Source of the DNA: Eriocheir sinensis
Lineage: Eukaryota > Arthropoda > Malacostraca > Decapoda > Varunidae
Assembly (NCBI RefSeq): GCF_024679095.1
Contig: NC_066535.1
Span: 7,447,121 to 7,511,120 of the forward strand
Reading direction: 5' to 3'
DNA: 64,000 nt
The notes under the pieces were generated by a model. The model did no database searches, had not been told where the DNA came from, and was given only the letters and a program-made list of their open reading frames with translations. Shown here in pieces: positions 54,236-64,000 of this stretch. Made by a program: the position numbers and the translations under genes. Each line of letters begins with the position of its first letter. Within the stretch, counting starts at the first letter, position 1.

Positions 54236-54715
54236 GGAGGCTGGGTGAAAGATGCGAGTGGCGTTTGAGTGAAGGATGCGAGTGACGTTTAGGTGAAGGA
54301 TGCGAGTGGCGCTGGCATAGAGGATGGGTGACGAATGCGGATGGAGCTGACCAGGAGGATGGATGAAGAATGCGAGTGATGTTTGAGTGAAGGATGCGAG
54401 TGACGCTTGCGGAGAGGCAGGGTGAAGGATGCGGGTGGCGACTGGGTGAAGGATGCAGGTGACGTTTACGGGGAGGCAGGGTGAAGGATGCGGGTGACGT
54501 TTACGGGGAGGCAGGGTGAAGGATGCGGGTGACGTTTACGGGGAGGCAGGTTGAAGGATGCGGGTGACGTTTACGGGGAGGCAGGGTGAAGGATGCGGGT
54601 GACGTTTGAGTGGAGGATGCGTGTGGCACTGGCATATAGGATGAGTGAAGGATGCGGGTGGCGTCTGGGTGAAGGATGCGCGGGGCGGGTGGCGTCCACG
54701 AGGAGGCTACGTGAG
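54236..54715 (+). repeat. 35-bp minisatellite
   Basis: GTGAAGGATGCGGGTGACGT TTACGGGGAGGCAGG recur, with shortened variants upstream. 54720-55420 holds ACC repeats near 54980-55030 and nothing else recognised. Confidence 0.85.
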
Positions 54716-55423
54716 GGGTCAGTGGCGGGAATCTTGGCGAAAGTTTACCTGGAAAAAGAATCCTGCTTAGTTTATCACCTTTATGGCCGATTAAAAACAT
54801 TCGGTTGAAGTGAAGTTTGATTCCACTGGAGTTATTGTTCTTAGTACTCTCTCGCTGTCTGTTATACTTGAACCTCCTCCACAGACTTTCCAATAGCTCC
54901 CCCTGTCCTGCATATATTTTTTTCTTATGTTGTATCGTTCTACCCTGACAAGCTTTCTACATTCAAAACCGGATCACCACCACCACGACCACCAATACCG
55001 CCGCCACCATCGCCGCCACCACCACCACCACCACCTATCCTGCGTCTCTATCTTTCATTTATGTGTAGGGTTTTTTTTTTCTTCTATTAATTAAAGGTCA
55101 GTCCACTTTTACAAACTTTCTCCTTTTCCTATGGCCATTCGAAACAGGCCGAGAGTAATCATTTGCCTCCCCCTCGCTCCGCCTCTCTTTTCATTAGTAT
55201 CAGCACGCGGGTAAAAAAAAAATATCGTTCTGATCTAGTTTCAATTGCCCTGATGACGAAAATTGTAAAGCCAAATGCATAGAACTGGTGACGAGCAAAG
55301 AGTCATAGTGATAAAATGGCAATCCAGAAAGTGTAGGTCTGGACACACAATGAAGTGGAGAAATTAAATAATAACCTTTGCTTGATCATGATAGAATACA
55401 CTGATGTCAGACGCAGCCCCATA

Positions 55424-55850
55424 ATTCTCAAACATTTCGGGACTTATACACTCACATTCGGTAAGGCTTTCGTAGAGGTTTAAGGTATTTCTTTGGGTAG
55501 TTATATGTGAAGAATTTCGGGGCTTATACACTCACACTCGGTAAGGCTTTCGTAGAGGTTTAAGGTATTTCTTTGGGTAGTTATATGTGAAGAATTTCGG
55601 GACTTATACACTCACATTCGGTAAGGCTTTCGTGGAGGTTTAAGGTATTTCTTTGGGTAGTTATATGTGAAGAATTTCGGGGCTTATACACTCACATTCG
55701 GTAAGGCTTTCGTAGAGGCTTAAGGTATTTCTTTGGGTAGTTATATGTGCTTAGTGATACTCTGACATGGCTTCTGCACATTGAACGTGAAAAACACTCG
55801 TGAGAAACCGATTAATCTTCATTGTGAGCTTAAGTTTTTTTTTTTTTTTT
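55424..55850 (-). repeat. 80-bp minisatellite, 4 units, from a MITE end
   Basis: Units at 55440, 55520, 55600 and 55680 spacing (exactly 80 bp) contain ATTTCGGGACTTATACACTC and CTTTCGTAGAGGTTTAAGG. The array starts at ATTCTCAAACATTTCGG, a family terminus, and continues into the rest of an antisense copy with a T24 run. Confidence 0.75.
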
Positions 55851-56084
55851 TTTTTTTTTGTCGTGAAAGCCGAAAATGTCTGATAATACGAGTCATAGAG
55901 AGATGGAAACTATTAGGAAATTACTTTTTCTTTCATGTAAGCGAAGAAAAGAAATATTATTATAAAAGTACGCCTGTTAGTGATAGTAAGGAAAACAAAG
56001 AATGTGTCAATTCCATGAACATTTACGTTTTGATAATACCAGAAGAGAGATTGTTCTGGGCCTCATTATAAGGACTCTGTGCCT

Positions 56085-56540
56085 CCGTCTCTATGGCTGG
56101 TATTACAAGACACTTTGCCATATCACATCAGCTATTTCTAAAGGTCAAAGAGGGGATCAATCGGGTTCTAATGTGTGTTTCTTTAGGTTCATGGTACAGA
56201 AGAAGGGTCAGACTACCACCAGGGTCATAAAACTACCCCTGGAAATGCCCACAACTCCTGCGAAAGCCTTGTCAAATAAGTGTTCTTGAGCGCCGAAGTG
56301 TCTCCTAATACGACCCATAACCTCATCTCAACTTAGACCCGTATTCTCAGAGGCTTTCGGCTCCCGCAACAAATATTTTCCAAGGCCACAGGGAAAATAT
56401 GTCACGGTTTCATGAGTGTTTTTTTTTTTCACGTTAATGGTGCATAAACCTTTTTAAACTATCGCTAGGTTCATAAACGTACCCATGGAAATACCCGCAA
56501 CCTCTACCAAAGCCTTATCAAATGTGTGTGTGGGTGTGTA
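56085..56540 (+). mobile_element. Two adjacent MITE copies of the same family
   Basis: The first (56085-56330) has TTCATGGTACAGAAGAAGGG and CTACCACCAGGGTCATAAAA. The second starts ACCCGTATTCTCAGAGGCTT (56336) and runs into a 53-bp minisatellite made from its right part. Confidence 0.6.
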
Positions 56541-57070
56541 TGGGTACCCGCAACTCCTACCAAAGCCTTATCAAATGTGTGTGTGGGTGTGTATGGGTAC
56601 CCGCAACTCCTACCAAAGCCTTATCAAATGTGTGTGTGGGTGTGTATGGGTACCCGCAACTCCTACCAAAGCCTTATCAAATGTGTGTGTGGGTGTGTAT
56701 GGGTACCCGCAACCCCTACCAAAGCCTTATCAAATGTGTGTGTGGGTGTGTATGGGTACCAGCAACAGCTACCAAAGCCTTATCAAATGTGTGTGTGGGT
56801 GTATGGGTACCCGCAACCCCTACCAAAGCCTTGTCAAATGTGTGTGTGGGTATGTATGGGTACCCGCAACCTCTACCAAAGCCTTATCAAATGTGTGTGT
56901 GGGTGTGTATGGGTACCCGCAACCCCTACCAAAGCCTTGTCAAATGTGTGTGTGGGTATGTATGGGTACCCGCAACCTCTACCAAAGCCTTATCAAATGT
57001 GTGTGTGGGTGTGTATGGGTACCCGCAACCTCTACCAAAGCCTTATCAAATATGTGTGTGGGTGTGTAAG
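56503..57070 (+). repeat. 53-bp minisatellite, about 10 units
   Basis: The unit includes ACCCGCAACTCCTACCAAAG, CCTTATCAAATG and TGTGTGTGGGTGTGTATGGG; units differ by single bases. All three + frames are open because the unit has no stop in any frame, so the long ORFs are not genes. Confidence 0.85.
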
Positions 57071-57099
57071 CCTCGAAATGTTTGAGAGAATGGGCTTTA

Positions 57100-57290
57100 G
57101 GTAGATATCCTCAGACGCTTCCCTCTCTTACATCAATCACTTCTAAAGGCCAAAAAAAAAGAGGTCAAACGCTTCCCCATGAGTGTATATTTATGTTCAT
57201 GGTACAGAGACTTTGTCAAACTACAACCAGGGTCATAAAACTACCCATGGAGATGACCACAGATCCCACGAAAGACTTCAGTGTCATGCC
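57100..57290 (+). mobile_element. MITE family copy after the minisatellite
   Basis: ATGTTCATGGTACAGAGACT, then CAACCAGGGTCATAAAACTA and CACGAAAGACTT follow the family body order. Confidence 0.5.
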
Positions 57291-57339
57291 GAGTCCCGTT
57301 CAGGATAGTGTGGAGGAGGAAACTCAAGACAATGCAGCG

Positions 57340-57544
57340 TGATAAAAATAGATAGATGCATATTGATGAATAGATGGATGGACAATAGTGAAGTAAGAGT
57401 GGAAAGTGGGAAAAGATAACACAGTAAAGTAGAGGAAGAAGACAACAGTAAAAAAATAGATAGATAGGTGGAGATAACATAGACAGGTGGGAAGTGAGAG
57501 TGGGGAAAGATCACAAAACAAAGGAGAGGAAGAAAACAGAAGTA

Positions 57545-57575
<31 letters not shown>

Positions 57576-58210
57576 AAAATGGACAGTAGTGAAGTGAGAG
57601 TGAGAAGTTAAAAAAGATAATAGAAGAAAGTAGAGAAAGAAAATAACAGTATATAGATAGATACATAGATGAATATAAAGATAGACAGTACTGAAGTGAG
57701 AGTGGGGAGTTAGAAAACATAGCAAAAGAGAGTTGAGGGAAGTAATTGCAGTAAAAGATAGACAGATAAATAGATAGATAAATATTAGGAAAGTGCGAGT
57801 TAAAAGTGGGAAACAATACTAAAAGACAGAATAGAGGAGATAATTACAGTAAAAGATAGATCAATAGCAAGACACACAGTAGGGAATTGAGGTGGAAAGT
57901 AGGAAAAGAAAACGAATAAGAATACAAGAAAGAAATAGTCACAGTAAAAGACAGATAGACAAGCAAACAGACAAACAGACGCAGCAGGAAGTGGGGACAG
58001 AACACTGGTGACAAAAAAAAAGTGGAGGGAAAAAAATTACCCCCACAAGAGAGACACAAAAGTAGAAAAATATAACGAACAAGAAAGGGAAAGATTGCAG
58101 TAAAAGACAGATAGACATACAAACGCAGCAGAAAGTTGAGACAGATGACAGGTAAAGAAAAAAAAAGTGGGGAAAAAAAATTACCACCACACAAGACAAA
58201 CCCTCAGCAG
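57340..58210 (+). repeat. Tandem array, about 90-100-bp units
   Basis: About nine units share ACAGTAAAAGATAGATAGA, GTGAAGTGAGAGTGGGAAGT and AACAGAGGAAGAA blocks. Confidence 0.7.
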
Positions 58211-58412
58211 TCATTTTTTTTTTTTTTTTACGGAACCGAATCATTTAAAAAGGTTTGAGTGCTCGTGGCAAAAGTGACTAGCGAGGGAACCTTATCTTGC
58301 TACTCTCGTGACCAGTCTACACCAAGAGCGTGGAGAAAGCCAGAGCAGGCCTATAGACGGCTCACTTTTGTCAGCGCTCCCTTTCACTTAATCCTCACAA
58401 ACCCTGTTTGCG

Positions 58413-58785
<373 letters not shown>

Positions 58786-58803
58786 CCACCACCACCACAA
58801 TTG

Positions 58804-59075
58804 AAAATGTCACCGATGAAGATGCCAGTGGCATAAATGATGAGATGGGAAAGACAACTGAAGATGTTACCGATGAAGGAACCAGTGCGTTAAATAATGA
58901 GATGAAACTGACAATTCAAGAAGTCAGCGACGATGTTTCGTATGGTTTAATAGATTCGCTCACATCTGTAACTGAAGTCACCGACGAGCTAACCGATGGT
59001 ATAAAAGATGACCTCAACTTCGTAACTGAAGAGCCCCGAGAAGAAACCTATGAAATAAAAGATGCGCTCAACTAA
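58804..59075 (+). CDS. Possible terminal exon with acidic 19-residue repeats
   Basis: The open frame begins around ENVTDEDASGINDEMG and ends with TAA at 59073. It holds about five diverged units with the core (D/E)VTDE...NDEM or VTDELTDGIKDDLN, roughly 19 residues (57 bp) each. Unit length keeps the frame, and similarity is clearer in protein than in DNA, which suggests coding. A 367-bp TC tract lies just upstream and could serve as a polypyrimidine tract. The exact acceptor is unclear; AG at 58821-58822 gives phase 1. If the first ATG (58845) were the start, 76 residues would result. The product is not recognised. Confidence 0.35.
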
Positions 59076-59410
59076 CCTGGCAGTTTCTTCTTCCGGCCAG
59101 CAGCGTTTCGTCAGTCCAAGGCTCTTGTTCAAGGACTGTTCGGGCAAGATTTCTCACAAAAGCCTGTGACAAGCCTTAGACCCGGGCCTTGAGTTCGCTG
59201 TCTGGACTTGCATTTCTTACATTTCTTACATTACTTAAAACCTTTCTGTCTATGAGTAAATCGTCCTGAAGGTAATATTTGAATCACAGAGTTTTACATT
59301 CAGAGTTATATGCCAGAGCGCGCGTCCCCCATCCCGCTGCCTGGTGCCGGGTGGTGTCAGCCGCCCCCGCATCGGCCGTGGCTGTGCCCAGCTCGTCCCA
59401 AACCGACGAC

Positions 59411-60288
59411 TTCACACGAAAGAGATGCAACATGGCAGCGTAATTTAAGACGTAAAAGACTGTCAGTATGAGGAGGGGAGCTGATGAGACGAAGAGCCTT
59501 TGACTCTACTTTGTCCAAGAGAGCTGTGAGTGAGTGGAGATCCTCCACACATGTGATGCATACTCCATACGAGGGCGGACAAGGCCCCTGTATATGGACA
59601 GCATCTATGCGGGGGAGAAAAACTGGCGGAGACGATACAGAACGCCCAACCTCGAGGAAGCTGATTTAGTGAGAGAGGAGATATGGAGTTTCCAGTTGAG
59701 ATTTTGAGTTAAGGATAGACCGAGAATATTTAGTGTAGGAGAAGGTGACAGCAGAGTGTCGTCGAAGAATAGGGGACAGGTGTTTAGAAGATTGTGTCGA
59801 GTTGATAGGTGAAGAAATTGAGTTTTTGAGGCGTTGAAGGACACCAGGTTCTTCTTGCCCCAATCAGAAATGATAGTAAGGTCTAAAGTTAAGCGTTCTG
59901 CAGCCTCCAGCCTGGAATCGTCTATTTCCTGTTGAGTTGGCCTTCTATCAAAAAAAGTTGAGAAATGCAGAGTAGAGTCAACGGCGTGACAATTGATAGG
60001 GTAGTTCGTTTTGGAAAGAAGATCATCAATGAACAATAGAAAGAGAGTGGGAGATAGAACAGAATCCTGAGGAACACCACTGTTGATAGGTTTAGGGGAA
60101 GAACAATGACCGTCTACTACAGCAGAGATATATCGGTTAGAGAGGAAACTGGAGATAAAGGTACACAGAGAAGGATAGAAAACGTAGGAGGGTAGTTTGG
60201 AAAGCAAAGAATTGTGCCAGATCCTATCAAAGGTTTTTGATATCTCTAACGCAGCTGAGAAAGTTTCACCGAAACGGCTAAGAGAGGA
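59411..60288 (-). mobile_element. Jockey-like LINE RT fragment, catalytically dead
   Basis: The minus-strand frame 60207-59605 reads SSFLSNRYISAVVDGHCSSP, SGVPQDSVLSPTLFLLFIDD, then HAVDSTLHFS where YADD/FADD is expected, and continues to [12 protein letters not shown] second frame carries [18 protein letters not shown] after a frameshift. PQG has become PQD and the catalytic ADD has become AVD, so it is inactive. Both ends are truncated. Confidence 0.85.
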
Positions 60289-60289
60289 A

Positions 60290-60725
60290 ATATGCTTATC
60301 TTAAGTCTTTATGTTTTTCTCTTTTCTCCCTCCTTCCATCTCATCTATGCCTACATGTATTTAGTCTGTCACAGCTTCCTATCTCTGTCTTGTTTGGGAC
60401 CTATTCTTATTCTCTTGTCTCTCTTCTCCCTTCTTTTGTTTCGTCCTATGATTTTATGTTCATTTTTTGTCTCTCCTCTTCCTCTTTCTGTTCTGATTTT
60501 TGCCAATCACTTTTCTTTCTCCTCTTTCTCCCTCACTCCTGTCTCGTCTTAAGCATATTTTCGCTCTCTTTCCTTTCTTCTGCCCCTCGTCCCGTCTCGT
60601 TATGTGCCTGTCTTCCCTCTTTTAAATCTCTCTGTCCGTCCCGCCAATGACCTACAAACCTACCCCGCATTTTGGAGTCCACTTTCTCCCTTCCTTTCGT
60701 CTTTTTTTTTTCTTTTTTTCTTCTT
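60290..60725 (+). repeat. Pyrimidine-rich diverged repeats
   Basis: TCTCTTTCTCCCTTCTTT-like and TCTGTC-CGTCTCGTC-TATG blocks of about 75 bp. 60730-61270 shows nothing recognised. Confidence 0.4.
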
Positions 60726-61272
60726 TTTTTTTTACTGAAAGGGGTTCAGTTTCTTCCTCGCCTGTTGAAAGTGAACAAACTTTCTCCAACCACTGTGACA
60801 ATTAATCTTTGTCTCCAAATTTAGAAAAAAAACTTGAGATAGGCCCCGACGTGTGCCTAACCGGCTCAAGTGTATGCCTAGAGTGGCGGGGGTCGATGAG
60901 CACCAAGGATCAGGGAGCGAGAGAAAAATCGAGTGTCTTTTCATTTGCCTCGGTCGCCAGTTAATGGCACGCACGCCTGTGGTTGCTTGCCGGCCGTGCC
61001 TTTTTTTTTTCTCCCGCTGGTAAAAGAAACTGTAAGCGCTAAAAAGAAGCTTAATGGTGTGAAAGAAATGCGTTGGACTTAGGTATCCCCACGCGAGGGA
61101 GGAATTAGCGAATGTGTGTCCGACGATTCGTGAAAAAAATACTAGATAGATTTATTTGTCGACGGTGGCTGTCCAACACCCACGCACTGCGATTTGTCTT
61201 GTACCAGCGGGGCATGTGGGACCCACAGGCATTGTATGCAACGCAGTGAATATACCGCGATAAACACCCACC

Positions 61273-61709
<437 letters not shown>

Positions 61710-62070
61710 TAGCATAAATAAATTAACGATCAAAATATAATGTAATGGATTTGTATAAGTAGAACATATTAAATCAATTTCACTTTCACATTATTAAAAC
61801 TGAAGTTTGAACTTTATAATCGTCAAAATCAATTCAACAAACACCTTGCCAGCTTTTTCTTGTCGGTTTTTTCTCATCGTTCATGTTTTTAATAAGCATA
61901 AACTTTCCTTCATGAATATATTTTGAATACCGTAAAAGGTTAGTAAAGTTATTTGACTAAATGTCATACACTAAGCCTTGTATACTTTCCAAGGTCATAA
62001 AATAAACACCACAATATTACGCCAGATTTATCCATTCTTAACTCTTGTTGTTGTTGTTGTTAAAGATTTG

Positions 62071-62248
62071 CCCCTAGTACTATCACTAGGGGAACGGGCC
62101 CTTGTCTTAAGACGGCCCGTTAAGAGGGTAAAAATGCTCCCTCCCTGCGCGGGGGAGCACGGGCTTAGCCTATTAGCGGCCCGTAGCAGGGTGCCGACAG
62201 ACCGACTCTATCGGCGATCGAAATCTAGCCGACCGAGTCGGTCTGTCG
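62071..62248. other. Cluster of five consecutive stem-loops
   Basis: Perfect arms in order: CCCCTAGT/ACTAGGGG (62071-62092); AACGGGCC/GGCCCGTT (62093-62121) enclosing palindrome GTCTTAAGAC; TGCTCCC/GGGAGCA (62135-62159); CGGGC/GCCCG (62160-62183); CGACAGACCGACTC/GAGTCGGTCTGTCG (62195-62248). It may be a structured RNA, a structured SINE or a foldback element. A TTG repeat precedes it. Confidence 0.6.
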
Positions 62249-62739
62249 ACGAGGACTGGCGTGTCTCTGACTTAACTCTTTAATGTGTTCCCGTTTACAA
62301 ATATAAATATTTTGTCCTTGCCTTGGTAGAAGGAGAAACACTGCTGTCACGCTCCGCTTTAAATGTAGAAGTGTGTTTACGTATTGTGTATAGAGTGGGA
62401 TTAAGGTATAGGTGTATGACGGTATGTGACAGATAACAGGCTAACTGGAGCTGCCTTGTGTATATAAATGACATTGACGCCCCGGCGAGCCTTGCCCCGC
62501 CCCGCCTGAAAATGCTGGCTTAGGTTAAGCGTATGGTGTCCCCTCGAATTATAAGTTTTCTGCTGTGACAGTGAATAGAAAATGACAATGTGAGGCAAAC
62601 TCAACCATTTCTTTTTGTCTCGCTGATGAAGGTCCGTATACGCAAACATATTTATACTAAGAATAACAGATAACGGGAACCCAAATACGCGTCAAGAGTT
62701 ATTTAATTTTCTGATAAATGAAAAATAATATTGACTTCT

Positions 62740-63010
62740 TAAACACTAACAACCAACGCACCAACAACACTACTACTTCAATCACTAACACCATCAACAC
62801 CACCAACTAACTCACTTCTCCATCATCACTTCTACAACCACTACCATCACTACCACCAACATTAACCATCACAGTAACCACCACCACAATCATCACCACA
62901 ACCCCCCCACCACCAGAAACACCACAACTAACACCACCATCATCATCATCACGACCCTTATCATCTCAAACCACAATCACCACCATCACCACCATTACCA
63001 CCACTAACAT
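62740..63010 (+). repeat. ACC/ATC trinucleotide-rich stretch
   Basis: Imperfect CAC, CAT and AAC triplets, followed by a C-rich and then G-rich segment (GGGGC repeats at 63157-63172). Confidence 0.6.
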
Positions 63011-63597
63011 CACACTCCCTTCCCCTCATTCCCCCCTTCCCCTTCCTCCCTCCTCCCTCCACGGTTACGTAAGGCAGGTGATGCAGCTGTTCACCTCCAC
63101 TCGCCGTAACCACCACAAGGGTCTCCTCCCCCTTGAGCGGCGTGACGGGACTGGGCGGGGCGGGGCGGGGCGTGACAGGCTAGAGGACGCGCAGTGGGAA
63201 GGTGGACTGGGAGAGGGGATGGGGTTGTAGCATTGAAGGGACAGAGTACAGTTTGTCACAGTCTGCCGGTCTGCCAAGGATAGATGTATAAAATTATCAG
63301 GAGCCCGGAGAAGCGAGCAATAGACTAGAAATAACCTGTACGTGTCTGTTCTATTCTTCCATTATTTGGCATCGGCCATGAGTGCTTCACGCCTGACCTA
63401 CTTAGGCTTGACTCCGCGTTGACTAGGTCGGTCCCACGCCACTTAAACTTTAATTTTATCTCCCGCGTCCATAAAAATATTTTTAGCACTCTCTGGAGGC
63501 AATACTGTAATGTGAATAATCAGAATTTGGTTTAGATGTATGAGGGAAGCATTAATAGTGCAAAATGAAAGAGAAGAGATGTCTAGAGGAGTTTCAT

Positions 63598-63599
<2 letters not shown>

Positions 63600-63673
<74 letters not shown>
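63600..63673 (+). repeat. TA microsatellite
   Basis: Pure TA run; the remainder to 64000 has no recognised feature. Confidence 0.95.
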
Positions 63674-63675
<2 letters not shown>

Positions 63676-64000
63676 TCATCATGAGTATCATCGTCATTTT
63701 CATTCCACTGGAGAACATGATGCCTTTCCCAAACGTTTCCTTTGTGTTGTTCCTCTAATCTCAAGTTTTGATGTAAACGTTCCGTATACTTTTTAAAATC
63801 ATCACACCATCAAGTCAAAGGCCTTCCCTTTAATATCAGGCTTTGCCCTCTCTCCTACATATATGTCTTGACCGTTGCCATTTTATTATTTCAGGGTTTT
63901 TTATACTATCTACTTTTGTCTGTTCATTAGCCCACCTGCAGATTTTCTTATCCATTATAGTACTTCCAATCACTGATCTCTCCATCCTTCTTTGGCACTC

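Noticed and set aside
56485..57104. Three overlapping 187-194 codon open frames on +
   Set aside because: They come from a 53-bp minisatellite with no stop in any frame; all three frames are open because the unit length is not a multiple of three.
63157..63172. GC-box cluster as a promoter
   Set aside because: GGGGC repeats alone; no TATA or initiator and no coding exon downstream in the window.

Overview
The window is animal nuclear DNA, most likely from a crustacean and probably a decapod. The evidence is GT-AG spliced exons of a conserved animal transporter, an arthropod-type TATA plus TCAGT initiator promoter, LINE/SINE/DNA-transposon relics, and a very high load of GA, TA, CA and TAT microsatellites and decayed minisatellites. 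The taxon is inferred from this style only. There are no bacterial operons, rRNA genes or CRISPR arrays.

Region 1 (1-29,076, + strand) is one multi-exon gene for an SLC22-family major facilitator transporter (organic cation/carnitine/carcinine type). Eleven exons join in frame into 537 residues and a stop; only the N-terminus and first membrane helix lie upstream of the window. Its introns are built largely of tandem arrays, many of which abut splice sites. Intron 3 holds a decayed second copy of the start of exon 4. Intron 9 holds a 5'-truncated CR1/L2-like LINE with an open reverse-transcriptase frame, a short inverted-repeat element with TTAA duplications, and GA tracts.

Region 2 (29.1-36.6 kb) is mostly repeats: a frameshifted jockey-like LINE end, long TA and TAT tracts, two adjacent perfect hairpins with a nearby C2H2-like Cys pair, and a tRNA-like SINE inserted in a TG tract.

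Region 3 (36.6-45.3 kb) has two orphan genes pointing toward each other. On + is a 280-codon uninterrupted frame after a good splice acceptor (36,653-37,495). On - is a two-exon secreted Pro/Ala/Ser-rich, cysteine-free protein, with TATA box, initiator, signal peptide, clean splice and a polyadenylation signal. Between them and inside the - gene's intron lie a hAT-like composite element, a Tc1/mariner transposase relic, SINEs and a LINE 3' end.

Region 4 (45.3-64 kb) is dominated by tandem arrays, MITEs that have themselves become minisatellites, a probable solo LTR, dead LINE fragments, a 367-bp TC tract followed by an acidic repeat-bearing possible last exon, and a run of perfect stem-loops near 62.1 kb.

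No novel multi-gene system is visible. The strongest points for follow-up are the duplicated exon 4, the orphan secreted gene with its complete promoter, the hairpin cluster at 62.1 kb, the repeat exon at 58.8 kb and the repeated coupling of tandem arrays to splice sites.
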